Below are positions 38,915 through 47,231 of a stretch of 64,000 nt of DNA, piece by piece; position 1 is the first letter of the stretch, and each line of letters starts with the position of its first letter. This DNA is from Pseudomonas sp. M30-35 (GTDB lineage Bacteria; Pseudomonadota; Gammaproteobacteria; Pseudomonadales; Pseudomonadaceae). The stretch is taken from assembly GCF_002163625.1 (NCBI RefSeq), contig NZ_CP020892.1, positions 1,488,001 through 1,552,000 on the forward strand. The letters are read 5' to 3'. The translations under genes and the position numbers were made by a program. The notes beneath the pieces are model-generated. The model did no database searches and was not told the DNA's origin. It was given only the letters and a program-made list of their open reading frames with translations.

Positions 38915-39553
38915 TCAGTCTGCTTGATAGGCACGGATAAACATAGCGACGTGTTGTTGGATATGTTCCAGAGCCGCATCGCCCTCAAGGGCTTCCTCCA
39001 GGCCGATCAATACACAGAAGTTGGCTCCGCCTTTAATCAGGCAGAAAAACTGGTCCGCGGCGATATGTGTATCGTCGATTTTCAGCTTGCCGCTGGCATT
39101 GGCGCGTTCCAGCAATCGCTGCATGGCGTCGAGCAAGCGTTGAGGGCCTGCTTCGAAGAACAGTTTCGATAGCTTGGTGTCCTGGCCGCTTAGGCTGACC
39201 ATGACCCGGTGCAGCTCAATCGACTCACGGCTATTGATCAGCGTATGAAAGGCAAGTGCAACGTTAAGCAAGATTGTTTCGATAGGGGTTTCGTCGGGCA
39301 ACTCAAACAGCAATTCAGGTATTTGTGCTTCGCATTTGGCTTTGACTGCCGCCGAGAACAGTGTCTCTTTATCTGTGAAGTGGTTGTACACCGTGAGTTT
39401 AGACACGCCTGCCTCAGCGGCAATTGCGTCCATGCTGCTACCGTCGTAACCGTTGCGCAGAAACAGCGTTTTCGCCGCTTCCAGAATGGCGTTGCGTTTT
39501 GCGAGATCTTTGGGCCGACCCGGGCCATTTGACTGTAACAACTTGTTTGGCAT
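38915..39553 (-). CDS. mexL: MexL-like TetR-family repressor of the adjacent RND pump
   Basis: A 212-residue TetR regulator. DNA-binding helices at about 20-65 (ILEAAKTLFLRNGYDGSSMD, then AGVSKLTVYNHFTDKETLFS). The C-terminal half resembles the AefR/MexL ligand domain. It is divergent from an adaptor/permease pair of exactly MexJK size, next to rsmJ, which is the arrangement I recall for mexL-mexJK in P. aeruginosa. The 92-base intergenic space holds a strong palindrome, the likely operator. Expected role: repression of the pump operon and of itself. Confidence 0.83.
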   Translation of the reverse strand: MPNKLLQSNGPGRPKDLAKRNAILEAAKTLFLRNGYDGSSMDAIAAEAGVSKLTVYNHFTDKETLFSAAVKAKCEAQIPELLFELPDETPIETILLNVALAFHTLINSRESIELHRVMVSLSGQDTKLSKLFFEAGPQRLLDAMQRLLERANASGKLKIDDTHIAADQFFCLIKGGANFCVLIGLEEALEGDAALEHIQQHVAMFIRAYQAD

Positions 39554-39586
39554 TAGTGGTTTTTAATACTGGACTGGTGAGTTTGG

Positions 39587-39615
39587 TATTTATACTATAC
39601 CCATCAGTATAAATA
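39587..39615. promoter_or_regulatory. Palindromic operator between mexL-like and mexJ-like genes
   Basis: TATTTATACT at 39587-39596 and its exact complement AGTATAAATA at 39606-39615 flank a 9-base spacer. The palindrome sits midway between the divergent starts (39553 and 39646) and would overlap promoters in both directions. Binding by the adjacent TetR protein is inferred. Confidence 0.7.
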
Positions 39616-39645
39616 TTCTAAAACTTTCCTGAAAGGCCAACGGTC

Positions 39646-40749
39646 ATGTTCCAGCATGTCATGCGAGCTGTATTTCCCTTAAGCCTTATGGCTGTACTTG
39701 CCGCGTGCGGTAATGGTGAAAAGACTGAGCCAGTGGTGAGCCCCGCAATGGTGGTGCAGCCTGTGCCTTCTACATCGCGGCAAGACACCTATCCGGGCGA
39801 AGTGCGTGCGCGTTTTGAGCCAGATCTGGCATTCCGGATTGGCGGCAAAGTAGTAAAGCGCCAAGTTGATGTGGGTGACCGCGTTAAGAAAGGCCAGCCA
39901 TTGGCTGAGCTTGATCCTCAAGATGTGCGTTTGCAGCTTGAGTCGGCTCGCGCGCAAGTCGCTTCCGCACAGGCGAATTTGCAGTTGGTGAAAGCTGAGC
40001 GCGACCGCTACAAAACCCTGCAGGGTCGCCAATTGGTAAGCCGCTCGCAGTATGACAATGCGGAAAACCTGTATCGCGCAGGTGTTGCACGTCTGAAACA
40101 GGCTCAGGCGGAGTTTAATGTTGCTGATAATCAGAGTGACTACGCCGTATTAGCTGCCTCACAAGATGGGGTTATTGCTCAGCGTGCTGTTGAGGTCGGT
40201 CAGGTTGTCGCGGCGGGACAAACCGTCTTCTCGTTGGCTGTCGATGGTGAGCGTGAAGTCCGCATTGATTTACCGGAGCAGGCTTTCGGGCGTTATCGCG
40301 TGGGCCAGCAGGTTACCGTTGAGTTGTGGTCACAACCGGGGAAGCACTTTAAAGGTCAGATCCGTGAAATGTCCCCTGCGGCTGATGCGCAATCACGCAC
40401 CTTTGCTACGCGGGTGACTTTAAACTCAGGAGAGGTGCCAGCCGAGTTGGGGCAGAGCGCTCGGGTGTTTATTGCCCGTGAAGGTGAGGTAGCACTGGCT
40501 ATTCCGCTCTCCGCCTTAACCGCAGATGCAGGCGAGCCTTACGTCTGGGTGGTTGACCCACAGAGCCTGACCTTGAAGCGTACACCTGTGCGTGTTGGCC
40601 CTTATAGCGATAATTCTGTGCCAGTTTTGGCGGGACTCAAGGCGGATGACTGGATTGTCGCGGCGGGTACTCAAGTGCTGCAGGAGGGGCAGCGAGTCAA
40701 GCCACTGGATCGTGAAAACCGCACGATCAAGCTGACGGCGAAGGAGTAA
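39646..40749 (+). CDS. mexJ: MexJ-like RND periplasmic adaptor (membrane-fusion protein)
   Basis: A 367-residue lipoprotein adaptor: the signal peptide ends in the lipobox LAAC (about residue 21). The biotinyl-lipoyl half-motifs appear as DPQDVRLQLESARAQVASAQ leading a helical hairpin, with ASQDGVIAQRAVEVGQVVAA returning. A beta-barrel and membrane-proximal domain follow (VEVGQVV through LTADAGEPYVWVVDP). Length equals MexJ. It is 4 bases upstream of the permease gene. No outer-membrane channel gene is present, as with MexJK, which borrows one. Confidence 0.85.
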   Translation: MFQHVMRAVFPLSLMAVLAACGNGEKTEPVVSPAMVVQPVPSTSRQDTYPGEVRARFEPDLAFRIGGKVVKRQVDVGDRVKKGQPLAELDPQDVRLQLESARAQVASAQANLQLVKAERDRYKTLQGRQLVSRSQYDNAENLYRAGVARLKQAQAEFNVADNQSDYAVLAASQDGVIAQRAVEVGQVVAAGQTVFSLAVDGEREVRIDLPEQAFGRYRVGQQVTVELWSQPGKHFKGQIREMSPAADAQSRTFATRVTLNSGEVPAELGQSARVFIAREGEVALAIPLSALTADAGEPYVWVVDPQSLTLKRTPVRVGPYSDNSVPVLAGLKADDWIVAAGTQVLQEGQRVKPLDRENRTIKLTAKE

Positions 40750-40753
40750 TCCA

Positions 40754-43700
40754 ATGGATTTCAACCTCTCGCGTTGGGCCCTGAACAACCGTCAGATCGT
40801 CCTCTACATTATGCTCTTGCTGAGTATTATCGGGGCGATTTCCTACACCAAGCTTGGTCAGAGTGAAGACCCGCCCTTTACCTTCAAAGCGATGGTGATT
40901 CGTACCAATTGGCCGGGTGCTTCGGCCGAAGAAGTTGCACGGCAAGTAACTGATCGCATCGAAAAGAAGCTGATGGAAACCGGCGAGTACGAGAAGCTGA
41001 TTTCATACTCGCGCCCGGGTGAGTCCCAAGTCACCTTTTTAGCCAGCGACTATCTCAAGCCTGATGAGGTGAAGGAGCTTTACTACCAGGTCCGCAAGAA
41101 GGTGGGCGATATCCGCCATACATTGCCGCAAGGTATTCAAGGGCCGTTCTTCAACGATGAATTTGGCGATACCTTTGGCAACATCTATGCGTTAACCGGT
41201 AAAGGCTTTGATTACCCGATTCTGAAAGATTATGCCGACCGTATTCAACTGCAGCTGCAACGCGTCAAAGACGTCGGCAAGATCGAGCTGCTCGGTCTGC
41301 AGGATGAGAAAATCTGGATTGAGCTATCAAATACCAAAGCCGCGACTCTGGGGTTATCCCTAGCCGCAGTGCAGCAAGCGCTTAATCAGCAAAACGCGGT
41401 GACGACCGCCGGGTTCTTTGAAACACCGACTGACCGTGTGCAGGTAAGGGTTGAGGGGCGATTCAAAACCCCGGAAGAAATCCGTAATTTCCCAATGCGC
41501 GTTGCCGGACGAACCTTTCGCCTGGGCGATGTGGCTGAGGTCAAGCGGGGCTTCAATGATCCCGCGGCGCCACGCATGCGTTTTATGGGTGAGGAGGCAT
41601 TGGGTATTGCCGTGTCGATGAAGGACGGTGGCGACATCCTGCAGCTCGGTGAATCGCTGGAGAGCCAGTTCGCCCGAATCCAGCAAACCTTGCCAGCTGG
41701 CATGCAGTTGCACAAAGTGTCTGATCAACCTGCAGCCGTCAAATCAGGCGTTGGTGAGTTTGTTCAGGTGCTTGCTGAGGCATTGATTATCGTACTGCTG
41801 GTGAGTTTTTTCTCATTAGGGTTACGCACCGGTTTGGTGGTGGCACTGTCGATTCCGCTGGTGCTGGCTATGACTTTTGCGACCATGTACTACCTGGGCA
41901 TCGGCTTGCATAAAATATCTTTGGGCGCGCTGGTGCTCGCACTTGGTTTGCTGGTGGATGACGCGATCATTGCGGTTGAGATGATGGCGATCAAGATGGA
42001 GCAGGGTTTCGACCGGGTAAAGGCGGCCAGTTACGCCTGGACCAGCACCGCTTTCCCGATGTTGACGGGCACCCTGATTACGGCCGCAGGCTTCTTGCCG
42101 ATTGCTACTGCGCAATCAGGGACAGGCGAATACACGCGTTCAATCTTTCAGGTGGTGTCCATTGCACTGTTGGTGTCATGGATTGCAGCAGTGATTTTTG
42201 TACCCTATCTAGGCGCTAAATTTTTGCCTGATCTGGCCAAGCTACACGCGGCAAAGCATGGTGGCAGTGCTGCTGGGCATGACCCATACGCGACGCCTTT
42301 TTATCAGCGGGTGCGGCGTACGGTCACTTGGTGTGTACGCCACCGTAAAACAGTGATCCTGGTAACCGTGTGCATGTTTGTGGTTTCGTTGGGCTTATTC
42401 AAGCTGGTGCCGCAACAGTTCTTCCCCGCATCGAATCGTCTCGAACTGATGGTCGACTTGAAGTTGGCTGAGGGTGCCTCACTGCGCGCGACTGAAGAGC
42501 AAACCAAACGCTTGGAAGCGTTGCTCAAAACCCATGAAGGTATCGATAACTTTGTGGCATATGTGGGCAGTGGTTCGCCGCGTTTCTATCTACCGCTCGA
42601 CCAACAATTGCCGGCCGCCAGTTTTGCCCAGTTTGTGGTGTTAACCAAAAACATCGAACAGCGTGAGGAAATTCGCAACTGGTTGATTAAAACCATGAAC
42701 GAGGAATTTCCGACTTTGCGCACGCGTATTTCGCGTCTGGAAAATGGCCCGCCAGTGGGTTATCCAATTCAGCTGAGAGTCTCGGGCGAGCACATTGATA
42801 CGGTGCGCGCGCTAGCGCGTCAGGTCGCAGTCAAGGTGCGTGAAAACCCGTACGTGACTAACGTGCATCTCGACTGGGAAGAGCCGAGCAAAGTCGTGCG
42901 GGTCAATATTGACCAGGACCGTGCGCGAGCGCTGGGTATTACGTCCGAAGATATTGCTGACTTCCTGCGTGGGACCCTGATCGGTACCACCGTTAGCCAA
43001 TTTCGTGAAGATGATGAGTTGATCGAAATACTGCTGCGCGGAACTGACCAGGAGCGGCGCAGCCTGGATATGCTGCCAAGCCTGGCGATCCAGACCAGCA
43101 GCGGTAAGAACGTTGCGCTGTCGCAGGTTGCAACACTTGAGTACGGCTTTGAGGAAGGCATCATCTGGCACCGCGAGCGTCTACCAACGGTCACTGTGCG
43201 CGCAGATGTTTACGGCAAAGAGCAGCCTTCAAGCATCATTACGCAAATATTGCCGACACTTGATCAAGTTCGCGCAGAGTTACCTTCAGGCTATTTGCTG
43301 AATGTTGGCGGTACGGTTGAGGATGCTTCCAAGGGCCAGACGTCGGTGAACGCCGGTGTGCCGCTGTTCATCGTGGTGGTGTTGACCCTGTTGATGTTGC
43401 AATTGAGGAGTTTCTCGCGCACGGCGATGGTGTTTATTACTGCACCATTGGGATTGATCGGTGTGACCCTGTTCTTGCTGTTGTTCAACCAGCCGTTTGG
43501 TTTCGTCGCCATGCTCGGCACCATCGCGCTGTCGGGCATGATCATGCGTAACTCGGTGATTCTGGTTGATCAGATCGAGCAGGACATCAGTGCCGGGCAA
43601 GATCGCTGGAACGCGATTATCGACGCCACTGTGCGGCGTTTCCGTCCCATCGCCTTGACGGCTTTGGCTGCGGTGCTTGCAATGATTCCGTTGTCACGCA

Positions 43701-43828
43701 GCATCTTCTTCGGGCCAATGGCGGTCGCGATTATGGGCGGATTAATTGTCGCTACTGCGCTGACCCTGCTGTTCTTGCCTGCGCTGTATGCCGCCTGGTT
43801 TAGGGTCAAGGAGAACCCGCAGACCTAA
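40754..43828 (+). CDS. mexK: MexK-like RND multidrug efflux permease
   Basis: A 1024-residue inner-membrane pump of the HAE-RND type, within a residue of MexK. Twelve membrane segments and two periplasmic loops are visible. Motif A-like proton-relay Asp residues occur in LVLALGLLVDDAIIAVEMMA, and the second half has the matching FGFVAMLGTIALSGMIMRNS. Methionine pairs typical of metal pumps are absent, so organic substrates (drugs, biocides) are more likely. Substrates cannot be read from sequence. It is probably the second gene of a two-gene operon under the MexL-like repressor. Confidence 0.87.
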   Translation: MDFNLSRWALNNRQIVLYIMLLLSIIGAISYTKLGQSEDPPFTFKAMVIRTNWPGASAEEVARQVTDRIEKKLMETGEYEKLISYSRPGESQVTFLASDYLKPDEVKELYYQVRKKVGDIRHTLPQGIQGPFFNDEFGDTFGNIYALTGKGFDYPILKDYADRIQLQLQRVKDVGKIELLGLQDEKIWIELSNTKAATLGLSLAAVQQALNQQNAVTTAGFFETPTDRVQVRVEGRFKTPEEIRNFPMRVAGRTFRLGDVAEVKRGFNDPAAPRMRFMGEEALGIAVSMKDGGDILQLGESLESQFARIQQTLPAGMQLHKVSDQPAAVKSGVGEFVQVLAEALIIVLLVSFFSLGLRTGLVVALSIPLVLAMTFATMYYLGIGLHKISLGALVLALGLLVDDAIIAVEMMAIKMEQGFDRVKAASYAWTSTAFPMLTGTLITAAGFLPIATAQSGTGEYTRSIFQVVSIALLVSWIAAVIFVPYLGAKFLPDLAKLHAAKHGGSAAGHDPYATPFYQRVRRTVTWCVRHRKTVILVTVCMFVVSLGLFKLVPQQFFPASNRLELMVDLKLAEGASLRATEEQTKRLEALLKTHEGIDNFVAYVGSGSPRFYLPLDQQLPAASFAQFVVLTKNIEQREEIRNWLIKTMNEEFPTLRTRISRLENGPPVGYPIQLRVSGEHIDTVRALARQVAVKVRENPYVTNVHLDWEEPSKVVRVNIDQDRARALGITSEDIADFLRGTLIGTTVSQFREDDELIEILLRGTDQERRSLDMLPSLAIQTSSGKNVALSQVATLEYGFEEGIIWHRERLPTVTVRADVYGKEQPSSIITQILPTLDQVRAELPSGYLLNVGGTVEDASKGQTSVNAGVPLFIVVVLTLLMLQLRSFSRTAMVFITAPLGLIGVTLFLLLFNQPFGFVAMLGTIALSGMIMRNSVILVDQIEQDISAGQDRWNAIIDATVRRFRPIALTALAAVLAMIPLSRSIFFGPMAVAIMGGLIVATALTLLFLPALYAAWFRVKENPQT

Positions 43829-44048
43829 AGATCCTGGCTCCCGGTGGCTGCGCAAGGGAGCTATTTACGGATAGTGCTTGTCTACTCACTAGCGCGGCCT
43901 GCAATAGACGCATGGCAAGGGAGGGTTACGATCGTCTCTTGCTATGCCGTTCAGCACAGCTTGCCTAAGCTCCGTCCACTTGGCGTCACGAAGTTTTCAC
44001 AGGTCAGCGCGCACAGTGTGTCGGTGTTCACTCAATGAGGGCGTCACT

Positions 44049-44561
44049 TTGAAGTTGCCGTATATAAAAGCACTAGCCGTATCAATTCTCGCACTGGGCC
44101 TTGCTGGGCCGGTACTTGCAGCTCAGTCGGCCAAGGTTTTTGGTTGGGTTGAGGAGGGCGAGATCGAGCCTGAAGGCATCGCCGTCAAGATCAAACTCGA
44201 CACCGGCGCCAAGACCTCATCAATGGATGCCAAGGATCTGGACCGGTTTAGCAAAGACGGCGACGAATGGGTGCGTTTTAATGTTGAGCTGGAAGACACT
44301 GACACCGGCAAGCTGAAAACCATGAAGGTTGAGCGCAAAGTCGTGCGCAATATTAAAGTGCGCGGTGCTGGCGGGTCAGAGCGTCGTCCAGTGGTGATGA
44401 TGAGCATGTGTATTGGTGATCAGGTGTACAAGGAACAGTTCTCACTGAAAAACCGTGGCAAGATGAATTATCCCGTGCTGATCGGTCGTAGCACGATTGA
44501 GCACTTAGGCTTGGTCGATGTATCGAAGACTTTCACCAGCGAGCCCGATTGCAAGAAATAG
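44049..44561 (+). CDS. Secreted retropepsin-like (DUF785/ATP-dependent zinc protease family) protein
   Basis: A 170-residue protein. The TTG at 44049 is chosen because GAGGG lies 7 bases before it and it yields a clean signal peptide (MKLPYIKALAVSILALGLAG, cleavage after VLAA). The mature domain contains KIKLDTGAKTSSMDA, the Asp-Thr-Gly-Ala active-site signature of pepsin-like proteases, plus NYPVLIGRSTIEHLG. The family (RimB-like) is annotated as ATP-dependent zinc protease, but members look like single-domain aspartic proteases that would dimerise. It is isolated, with its own strong terminator. Confidence 0.8.
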   Translation: MKLPYIKALAVSILALGLAGPVLAAQSAKVFGWVEEGEIEPEGIAVKIKLDTGAKTSSMDAKDLDRFSKDGDEWVRFNVELEDTDTGKLKTMKVERKVVRNIKVRGAGGSERRPVVMMSMCIGDQVYKEQFSLKNRGKMNYPVLIGRSTIEHLGLVDVSKTFTSEPDCKK

Positions 44562-44596
44562 CTGTGGCAAAAAATAGCTGTTTTTGGCGAATGTCA

Positions 44597-44635
44597 CCCA
44601 TGAAAAAGCCGCGATTATCGCGGCTTTTTCATGGG
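44597..44635. terminator. Perfect bidirectional terminator
   Basis: A 39-base perfect palindrome: 19-bp arms (beginning CCCATGAAAAAGCCGCGAT) around a single base. Its inner GC stem GCCGCGA is flanked by A5 and T5 runs, so it can terminate in both directions. It sits between the convergent protease gene and rimO. Confidence 0.92.
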
Positions 44636-44659
44636 CGCTTGGCTTAAACGTTCGCGGGT

Positions 44660-45979
44660 TTAAATCAGCTCAGCCCACATGTCGTATTCATCCGCATCGA
44701 CGATAATCACGCGGACTTTATCGCCTGGTTTGACCTCAGTGCTGGCGATGAAAACGCTGCCGTCGATTTCCGGGGCGTCGGCGTAACAGCGAGCTACGGC
44801 GCCTTGGTCGTCGACTTCATCGATCAACACGTCCATCTCTTTACCAACTTTCAGTTGCAGGCGGGCGGTGCTGATGGCTTGTTGGTGAGCCATGAAACGG
44901 TCCCAGCGATCCTGCTTCACATCGTCTGGTACCAGGTCATCGAGCAAGTTAGCCGGGGCGCCTTCAACCGGCGAATACTGGAAGCAACCCACGCGGTCGA
45001 GCTGGGCCTCGGTCAGCCAGTTGAGCAAGTATTGGAAGTCTTCTTCGGTTTCACCGGGAAAGCCGACAATAAAGGTTGAGCGGATGGTCAGCTCTGGACA
45101 TATTTCACGCCAGTTCTTGATTCGCGCCAGAGTTTTGTCTTCAAAAGCTGGGCGCTTCATTGCCTTGAGCACTTTCGGGCTGGCGTGCTGGAACGGGATA
45201 TCCAAGTACGGCAGGATCTTGCCAGCCGCCATCAGCGGGATCAACTCGTCGACGTGCGGGTACGGGTACACGTAGTGCAGGCGTACCCAAACGCCCAGGC
45301 TGGAAAGTGCCTCACACATTTGTGTCATACGGGTTTTAATCGGCTGACCGTTCCAGAAATCAGTTTTGTACTTCACATCAACGCCATAGGCGCTGGTGTC
45401 TTGAGAGATAACCAGCAGCTCTTTAACCCCGGCCTTAACCAGGCGTTCGGCCTCGCTCAACACTTCACCTACCGGGCGGCTGACCAATTTGCCACGCATT
45501 GACGGGATAATGCAGAAGCTGCAGCTGTGATTACAGCCTTCAGATATTTTCAGGTAGGCATAGTGGCGCGGTGTTAGCTTGACGCCTTGTGGCGGCACCA
45601 AGTCGATCAGCGGATTATGATCTTGGCGCGGCGGCACGACTTCATGCACGGCATTAACCACTTGTTCATACTGCTGCGGGCCAGTGACCGAAAGCACGCT
45701 TGGATGAACGTCACGGATAGAGCCTTCTTCAACGCCCATGCAACCGGTGACTATCACCTTGCCGTTTTCAGCAATGGCTTCGCCAATCACTTCCAGCGAC
45801 TCAGCCTTGGCACTGTCGATAAAGCCGCAGGTATTAACCACGACCACGTCGGCGTCTTCGTAGGTTGGCACGACCTCGTAACCTTCCATACGCAACTGGG
45901 TCAGGATGCGCTCGGAGTCCACCAGGGCCTTGGGGCAACCTAGTGAAACGAATCCGACTTTAGGAGCGGTGGTGGACAT
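44660..45979 (-). CDS. rimO: RimO, ribosomal protein S12 methylthiotransferase
   Basis: Radical-SAM enzyme that methylthiolates Asp88 of ribosomal protein S12; 439 residues. The N-terminal UPF0004 domain has its three cluster Cys ([28 protein letters not shown]). The radical-SAM motif [15 protein letters not shown] (CxxxCxxC) follows at about residue 148. A C-terminal TRAM domain covers about 370-439 ([20 protein letters not shown]). [12 protein letters not shown] separates it from MiaB. Complete and intact. Confidence 0.96.
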   Translation of the reverse strand: MSTTAPKVGFVSLGCPKALVDSERILTQLRMEGYEVVPTYEDADVVVVNTCGFIDSAKAESLEVIGEAIAENGKVIVTGCMGVEEGSIRDVHPSVLSVTGPQQYEQVVNAVHEVVPPRQDHNPLIDLVPPQGVKLTPRHYAYLKISEGCNHSCSFCIIPSMRGKLVSRPVGEVLSEAERLVKAGVKELLVISQDTSAYGVDVKYKTDFWNGQPIKTRMTQMCEALSSLGVWVRLHYVYPYPHVDELIPLMAAGKILPYLDIPFQHASPKVLKAMKRPAFEDKTLARIKNWREICPELTIRSTFIVGFPGETEEDFQYLLNWLTEAQLDRVGCFQYSPVEGAPANLLDDLVPDDVKQDRWDRFMAHQQAISTARLQLKVGKEMDVLIDEVDDQGAVARCYADAPEIDGSVFIASTEVKPGDKVRVIIVDADEYDMWAELI

Positions 45980-46430
45980 GCGGCAAACCTCTGGCTACGA
46001 GCGGCGGACACGAAGCATGTCCATTGATCAAAAAGTGCGCAATTCTAGCGGCCCTTGATGAGATTATCCAGTGTCGTTGATAGAGTGGTGAGCCCAGCGT
46101 GACAGTAAGCTTTATAGGAGTAATTGTCTGGGGTATCGGCAACTTGGTCCTGTCCGATCAATCTGCGTGGTCAATGCTATGAAAGATGGCATCCTCCCGA
46201 TGCTGGACCAGCTTTCAGGGGGGGGCTGACATTGATCTGTCATGACTGGCAGCAGTCGATCCAAAGCCGATGGTCGAAAGGTACAAAAGCAGACGCTCAA
46301 CGGCAAAGCTCACTTACGCGAATAGGGCGAAGCGGAATTGGCTTCAAGTAGAGTGAGTGGTTAGAAGTAATCACTATCTCGAAAGACATGCTGAAATCTT
46401 AATAAACATTACGCCCCTATCAGCGCCTTG
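45980..46430. other. Gene-free stretch between rimO and the SRPBCC gene
   Basis: This 450-base gap has no convincing gene. A run of eight Gs at 46218-46225 and short frames with uneven codon use suggest old, decayed sequence. No repeat, IS end or RNA structure was recognised. Confidence 0.4.
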
Positions 46431-46874
46431 TTATTCGGCATTGCCGGCCTCTTTGAGCACATGTGTCAGACGATCAATGTTCTGCTCGTTTGCGGAGCCA
46501 GCCCTTTCTTTGACGGCTTTGGCTGTTTCCGAGTCTTCGAAAACCTGCTCCCACGTCAAGTGCGTACCTTCGCTGACAGGAGACAGTTGCACAGTAAGCT
46601 TGAAGTTTGGAGGGCAATCGTGATGGATGACAATTTTGACATCAGGCACAAGCTCTTCAAAGAAGCTCTCATTGAGATAGTTTTTTCCGCCAGGGCCGTG
46701 CATCACGAACTTCCAGCGACCGCCAGCAGTAAACTCAAAAATTTCGAATGTATTGGAAAATCCTTCAGGTCCCCACCACAATGCTAATAAATCAGGCGAC
46801 GCAAAAGCGCCATATATTTCTTTGGGTGAGAATGGCAGGGTTCTTGAGGTGCGCAGAGTCCTATCTTCAGTCAT
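46431..46874 (-). CDS. SRPBCC/AHSA1 (START-like) domain protein
   Basis: A 147-residue protein of the activator of Hsp90 ATPase homologue 1-like family (SRPBCC fold, ligand-binding cavity). Signature segments: SRTLPFSPKEIYGAFASPDL, LALWWGPEGFSNTF, FEFTAGGRWKFVMHGPGG and HLTWEQVFEDSETAKAV. Such proteins bind hydrophobic ligands or act in toxin, pigment or stress functions; many sit near ArsR regulators, none of which is seen here. It is isolated: 450 bases from rimO and 357 from the helicase gene. Confidence 0.85.
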   Translation of the reverse strand: MTEDRTLRTSRTLPFSPKEIYGAFASPDLLALWWGPEGFSNTFEIFEFTAGGRWKFVMHGPGGKNYLNESFFEELVPDVKIVIHHDCPPNFKLTVQLSPVSEGTHLTWEQVFEDSETAKAVKERAGSANEQNIDRLTHVLKEAGNAE

Positions 46875-47231
46875 GACCGTAACTCCTAGGTGTGTGGGTT
46901 TAGGGGCGCATGACGATTAAGCTAAGGGGCGGCGGCACGCCGTCCCAGCGAACGAAGTGAGCGAAGAGAATTCTAGATAACCCCGCGCTACCAATTTCGA
47001 CTTTTCAAAGCCCATATAAATCATAGACCTACATTTTGCGCCAAACCCTCAGCTGTAATCGCGCGACTTCTGCATTTTGTCGCCAATACCACTAGCCGAA
47101 GATAGATCACGATCAATAGGTGGTCGAGGAAACTGAGTGTAACCCTTGACTGTAGGAGGTCGCTTTTGGCCGGTAGTTGACTCAGTCACGATCGGCAGAT
47201 ATTGGCCAAGAGCAGACGTTCATGTCGATCG
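46875..47231. other. Gene-free stretch with a palindromic repeat
   Basis: Nothing codes convincingly here. At about 47158-47224 an imperfect inverted repeat (GTCGCTTTTGGCC facing GGCCAAGAGCAGAC) resembles short palindromic sequences I recall near pseudomonad intergenic regions. The remainder is AT-richer and featureless. Confidence 0.35.

Noticed and set aside
42304..43600. Minus-strand frames within the mexK-like gene
   Set aside because: Short and antisense to conserved RND permease segments.
46218..46225. Run of eight Gs in the rimO-SRPBCC gap as a phase-variable tract
   Set aside because: It lies in no convincing reading frame or promoter, so switching has nothing visible to control.
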